Assembly: GCA_051744605.1 (NCBI GenBank)
Contig: JBNJDE010000122.1
Coordinates: 1-5,734 of the forward strand
Reading direction: 5' to 3'
From: Halanaeroarchaeum sp051744605
GTDB lineage: Archaea; Halobacteriota; Halobacteria; Halobacteriales; Halobacteriaceae
DNA: 5,734 bases
Positions 5,590 to 5,734 of the stretch are shown here, one piece after another (the stretch's first letter is position 1; every line of letters begins with the position of its first letter). Below the pieces are notes generated by a model, which was given only the letters and a program-made list of their open reading frames with translations, had not been told where the DNA came from and did no database searches. Position numbers and translations under genes: made by a program.

Positions 5590-5602
5590 CATATAATTTC
5601 GG
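5590..5602 (-). promoter_or_regulatory. TATA/BRE promoter of pxpA
   Basis: The minus strand reads CGAAATTATATG, a good haloarchaeal BRE (CGAAA) joined to a TATA element (TTATAT, 5596-5591). Its centre is 28-29 nt before the ATG at 5565, the same geometry as accC, implying a leaderless transcript. This argues against the upstream ATG at 5592. The 130 bases further right to the window end show no recognisable gene or repeat; a single TTGGA occurs at 5684-5688. Confidence 0.65.
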
Positions 5603-5734
5603 CGCGGATTCGATACCGGGCCGGAGAAGACGGCCGTGGTCGGCGATCGGTGGACTTGACACCGTCTGTCCCGCTCGCTGGACCTTGGACAGTTCTCCGT
5701 TCGGTCGATAGCGAGCATACCGCGACGAGCGACG

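Noticed and set aside
5566..5718. Longer pxpA starts at 5718 or 5592
   Set aside because: The 5592 ATG overlaps the TATA element and the family sequence begins with MVGIDINADMGE at 5565. The residues further upstream are Arg/Pro/Ser-rich with no family match.
1..5734. CRISPR array, tRNA/rRNA, insertion sequence or toxin-antitoxin genes
   Set aside because: No regularly spaced repeats, structural RNA signature, transposase motifs or terminal inverted repeats were seen on either strand.

Overview
The window looks like haloarchaeal (class Halobacteria) chromosomal or megaplasmid DNA. It is GC-rich with G/C-ending codons. The soluble proteins are extremely acidic; the 81-residue biotin carrier has about 21 Asp/Glu against 3 Lys/Arg. 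TATA/BRE-type promoters lie about 28 nt ahead of start codons, as expected for leaderless archaeal transcripts. I cannot name a genus.

Layout, left to right. A minus-strand operon reads pxpB (2972-2067), pxpC (2070-1102), a small biotin/lipoyl carrier gene (1008-763) and a DUF1097-like eight-helix membrane protein (759-1). It is tightly packed: a 4-nt ATGA overlap between pxpB and pxpC, a 93-bp gap, then a 3-nt gap. A 467-bp divergent intergenic region (2973-3439) separates it from accC, a stand-alone biotin carboxylase on the plus strand (3440-4789). A pxpA/LamB-YcsF gene (5565-4804, minus) converges on accC with only 14 bp between them. The last 169 bp (5566-5734) hold the pxpA promoter and nothing else I recognise.

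How the genes fit together. The window encodes every part of a biotin-dependent carboxylase of the urea-carboxylase architecture, split into separate polypeptides: biotin carboxylase (AccC-like), biotin carrier (AccB-like), and the two halves of the carboxyltransferase (PxpB/AHS1 and PxpC/AHS2). A PxpA-type hydrolase and a candidate membrane transporter accompany them. E. coli-type 5-oxoprolinase is PxpABC alone, without biotin subunits. The most economical reading is therefore an ATP- and bicarbonate-dependent system that N-carboxylates a lactam or amide and then opens it. The substrate may or may not be 5-oxoproline; PxpB and PxpC carry features that resemble urea carboxylase more than E. 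coli PxpBC. The function is inferred from parts and context.

Regulation. No regulator gene is present. The divergent intergenic region holds two copies of the same spaced inverted repeat, TTGGA-N5-TCCAA, plus further half-sites. These pentamers are almost absent from the rest of the window, which suggests operators for an unlinked transcription factor.
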